From Chimonanthus salicifolius (Eukaryota; Streptophyta; Magnoliopsida; Laurales; Calycanthaceae), in the NCBI GenBank assembly GCA_013350335.1, contig CM023540.1:32219175-32283174 (forward strand): 64,000 nt of DNA, read 5' to 3'. The notes beneath the pieces were generated by a model that saw only the letters and a program-made list of their open reading frames with translations, did not search any database and had not been told where the DNA came from. This document shows, one piece after another, positions 61,190 to 64,000 of the stretch. Position numbers and translations under genes: made by a program. The first letter of the stretch is position 1. Every line of letters starts with the position of its first letter.

Positions 61190-61435
61190 ATTATATATAT
61201 CGGTGGAGATATCTCAGATTTTTGAACTCGAGATATATCGTTTCGGCCGAACAAATATTATATCGGTAGATATTTTTCTTTATAAATTTTCAAAAATTAA
61301 AAAAAAACAAGGTAGATCTTACAATTTTTTTATTTTTTGTTTAATTCAGGAAATAAAACAATACACAATTGAAATTTCCAAAAAAATGTAGGAGATACAA
61401 CGGCCGATATCCGAGAAATCACCGAGAGTTTTTTC
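61190..61435. repeat. Diverged CGGCCGA-containing inverted-repeat element
   Basis: The ends ATCGGTGGAGATATCTC and GATATCCGAGAAATCACCGA are roughly inverted, and CGGCCGAACAAATATT and CGGCCGATATCC occur inside. It is probably an older relative of the palindrome MITE family. No target duplication was found. Confidence 0.35.
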
Positions 61436-61628
61436 CTTGGTTAATATGTGGTAAATTTTGAATAGTATATTAAAGCAAAAGCTTTTCTAAATATTACATT
61501 TAGAAAATATCAAATTAAAAATATGAGAAAATTAATTTTAATGTATTTATATCCTATCCTAATAGTCACGTCCAATAATTTGAGGTTCAATACGTCGAGA
61601 TGATGATCGTTCGGTAAAAAACCATGAT

Positions 61629-61798
61629 AATATATTTTTTTTAATTTATGTGTGGGAAATTATGGCATACCCAGCATAAAACCCCTATGCGTGAGCCTAC
61701 TACCCTTAAAACATACCAATGTTAGGCCATTGAAGTTCGAACCTGCATGCTCCAGGTGGAAGGAAACCAATGAATCAGGGTAATTGAATTGCGGCTAT
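61629..61798 (-). repeat. SINE family A, copy 8
   Basis: In reverse it shows TTCGAACTTCAATGGCC (B-box region), ATGTTTTAAGGGTAGTAGGC, CATAGGGGTTTTATGCTGGG and a tail TTTCCCACACATAAATTAAA. It lies directly upstream of the H1 promoter G-boxes. Confidence 0.6.
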
Positions 61799-61799
61799 A

Positions 61800-61884
61800 G
61801 ACACGTGTCAACACTTGATTGTAGAATCTTGTAAATCAGGGATTGCCCAGAGTCTGGCGGCCTGGATTATTCATGTGCCACGTG
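61800..61884 (+). promoter_or_regulatory. Two G-box/ABRE motifs upstream of H1
   Basis: GACACGTGTC (61800-61809) and GCCACGTGTAC (CACGTG at 61879-61884) lie about 310-390 bases before the H1 start codon. ACGTG cores in pairs are the classical arrangement for ABA- and drought-responsive bZIP binding, and one branch of plant H1 genes is drought-inducible. Function here is inferred. Confidence 0.5.
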
Positions 61885-61983
61885 TACGGTAGATTAGCAT
61901 CCATGAGTTGCCCAAGAATTCCTTCTTTTAATTTTGCCAAGTCCTTATCTTTTGGTACCCAATAACACTGAAGCCAAATCCAG

Positions 61984-62107
61984 CCGTCCGATCAAAATTC
62001 AACAAACCATCGCAACCATCCTTTTTCCACAATCCGTTCCTTTAAATCTACCCAATGAAAACACCACATCGCACACCATTTTCCTTTCCCTTTAAAGTTT
62101 AAATACC
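61984..62107 (+). promoter_or_regulatory. H1 core promoter motifs
   Basis: CCGTCC (61984-61989) matches a motif reported in plant histone promoters. CCAAT is at 62052-62056, and TTTAAATACC at 62098-62107 is a plausible TATA element about 90 bases before the ATG. Confidence 0.4.
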
Positions 62108-62191
62108 AACCCCTCCAGTGTAAAATATCTCAAAAAATTTCCTACAAATTTGTCAGCTTTTCTCAGAAAATAGAATTCCTGAATTCTATCA

Positions 62192-62909
62192 ATGGCTAGA
62201 GAAACACTTGCAACAGCTGCCCAAAAGGCCAAGCCCAAGCCCACGTCGCAGAAGAAGCTCACTTCCAAGCCCAAGCCCGCTAAGCTCCCTACTCCCATCC
62301 ATCCACCCTATCTCCAAGTATCCTTCTTCTTCTTCTTCTTCTTCTAAATCCTTTCTGGTTTTGTTTTTCTTCGACATCAGCAAGCCCTTTTCTTGGTTTT
62401 AAATTTTACTCTCTGATTTGTGTTATTTTCAGATGATTTCGGAAGCTATTACGGCCCTGAAGGAGAGAACTGGGTCGAGCCAACAAGCCATAGCGAAATT
62501 CATCGAGGAGAAGTACAAGACCAGTCTCCCTCCCAATTTCAAGAAGGTTTTATCCGTCCAACTGAAAAAATTCGCGAAATCGGAGAAGCTGGTGAAGGTG
62601 AAGAACTCATTCAAGCTCTCCGCCGTTGAGAAAGCTAAGAAGGCCTCATCAGACGTCAAAGAGAAACAGATTAAGAAAGAAACTGTGAAGAAAGTCGAGA
62701 AGGAATCGAAGAAGAAAGAGGGTGAGAAAGCGAAGAAGAAAGAAGGGGAGAAGGGAAAGAAGATGAAGCGTTTGAGTCAGGTCTTGACGCCGTCGGCGTT
62801 GAAGAGGAAGAAGGTTCCGACACCGAAGAAGGTTCCGACACCGAAGAAGGTTCCGAAATCCATTACATCTCCGAAGAAGAAACCTGTGTCAAAGAAAGCT
62901 AGGGTTTAG
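62192..62909 (+). CDS. Linker histone H1, 2 exons, 200 aa
   Basis: H1 binds linker DNA and compacts chromatin in the nucleus. Exons are 62192-62317 and 62433-62909 (603 nt); the intron splits just before MISEAI, within the first helix region of the globular domain. Residues 1-34 are a basic Lys/Pro/Ala-rich tail. The winged-helix GH1 domain starts at HPPYLQMISEAITALKERTG (about residue 37) and continues SSQQAIAKFIEEKYK, LPPNFKKVLSVQLKKFA and KLVKVKNSFKLS. The C-terminal tail is strongly basic, with KKKEGEK repeated and KKVPTPKKVPTPKKVP in tandem. The total length is between the compact stress-type H1 (about 170 aa) and the larger main H1 variants. With the G-boxes upstream this hints at a stress-type H1, but the globular domain alone does not decide it. 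Confidence 0.93.
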
Positions 62910-64000
62910 ATGGATTTATTTATTTATTTAGGGTTTCTGACTTGTAAATGAATTAGGGTTTGTTTTTGTTATGTTTTTTTTTTTGTTTGGTGTATTTAAT
63001 AGGCTGGTTTGTTTGCTTTTCATAGCAATGATATGAGAATGGATTTGACTTCTTTTGTTTATTTAATTGTTATTTTTTGGTCTATTTTTATTTTGAAAAT
63101 GGACAATTAGGATTAAATCAAATCAATAACGACGGCATAAGAAGATCATGAATTTTTGTTCTCTTGAAAAATGGATGGCTAAGATTTTATGATGGATTTT
63201 AATTTTTTGGTATTGTGAATTTGAAACGGGCGGGAATTGCTTAATTTGAATATTTGGAAACACCTCTTTTTCAACTGCCGCTCAGTTGATGACAAAAATG
63301 TCATTTCAGTAAAAAAATTCTTCCCACGGTGTCCGGCTATCTATTTCACTGGTGTCCCAATGAGGCTCCTTCAAATATTTAATGTCATATATTTTTTTTA
63401 TATTTTTTTTCTAATTTACGTGTAGAAATTATCAGAAAATTCAATATAAAATTCTTATGAAACTGCTCTTAGGACAACCAATGAAGCCATAGGGGCTCGA
63501 TTACTCTTAGGGGACAATCAATGAAGCCATAGGGGCTCTAATGAGACACCCATCTAATGGGGTCGGATTACAATGATTGGACTATAGGATTGAATTGGGT
63601 TGAGAAGAGAAAAATTCGATCGAAATTAAGGTCGGATTGGGTTGAAGTCTTTAAATTTCAATTCAAGCTGATCTGAGAAGATCTGACCCGACTCGAATTT
63701 TATAACTTAATATAAAAATCCTGACCTCTCAAATCCTAATCTGAACTTTCATTTTCAATTTTCAGCCCTAACTGCAGCTTTTTCTTCCTCCCTTCCCTCA
63801 AGTTGGCATTTTTTCTCTTCTTTACCGACGTCTCTTCCCAGCAGGACCTTGGTGAGTCTCTCTCTAGTTCTCTTGTTCATTCGGCCTGTGCTCGTCTTTG
63901 ATTGTGTTTCTCGTCATCATTTTTTCTCCTCTTCACCGAGATCTTTTTCCAGCCGGACCTAAATGAGTCTGTCTCTATTTCTCTTGTCTGTTCCAATTAG
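62910..64000. other. Intergenic DNA and possible 5' leader at the window edge
   Basis: A degenerate family A SINE (minus strand) lies at about 63395-63560 and contains a roughly 50-bp tandem duplication around CAATGAAGCCATAGGGGCTC. 63580-63770 is a GGGT/ACCC-type repeat. 63808-63877 and 63919-63988 are diverged direct copies of a CT-rich block, period 111. This could be the leader of a gene beyond the window. Confidence 0.4.

Overview
The window is AT-rich nuclear DNA from a flowering plant. Genes have short exons and GT-AG introns, promoters carry TATA boxes, CT-rich tracts and telo-boxes, and the spaces between genes are full of plant transposon types (copia, long solo LTR, TRIM, hAT and Stowaway-like MITEs, tRNA-derived SINEs). 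The species cannot be fixed from sequence alone.

Five genes can be supported, each with an intact model. (1) A small J-domain co-chaperone on the minus strand (3115-6297, 5 exons, 168 aa). (2) An importin-alpha nuclear transport receptor (13297-19811, 10 exons, 529 aa). (3) An LLM-domain B-class GATA factor (37670-39079, 3 exons, 134 aa). (4) A single-exon proline-rich, extensin-like cell-wall protein on the minus strand (48562-49134, 190 aa). (5) A linker histone H1 (62192-62909, 2 exons, 200 aa) with two G-boxes in its promoter. They do not form a pathway; each is an independent transcription unit separated by repeats.

Layout: 1-3114 is unannotated AT-rich DNA with one SINE. 6430-13296 is a repeat belt with two tandem SINEs, two or three palindrome-rich MITEs and degenerate repeats. 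Downstream of importin-alpha lies a partial, broken duplicate of that gene (about 21270-22062). Next comes a copia retrotransposon (23356-31117) with a 5-bp target duplication, no recognisable gag, three in-frame stops and a frameshift, and a 3078-bp solo LTR inserted in its RNase H region. From 31 to 62 kb the repeats alternate with the GATA, cell-wall and H1 genes, and include a complete miniature TRIM with its own target duplication.

The most unusual content is a family of hAT-type MITEs built almost entirely from the palindrome ATCGGCCGAT. I count about 29 exact decamers in five elements. Four elements have 8-bp target duplications, three of them perfect, and two carry an internal minisatellite of about 10 bp in opposite orientations. 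Two tRNA-derived SINE families (called A and B here) account for much of the remaining intergenic repeat content.
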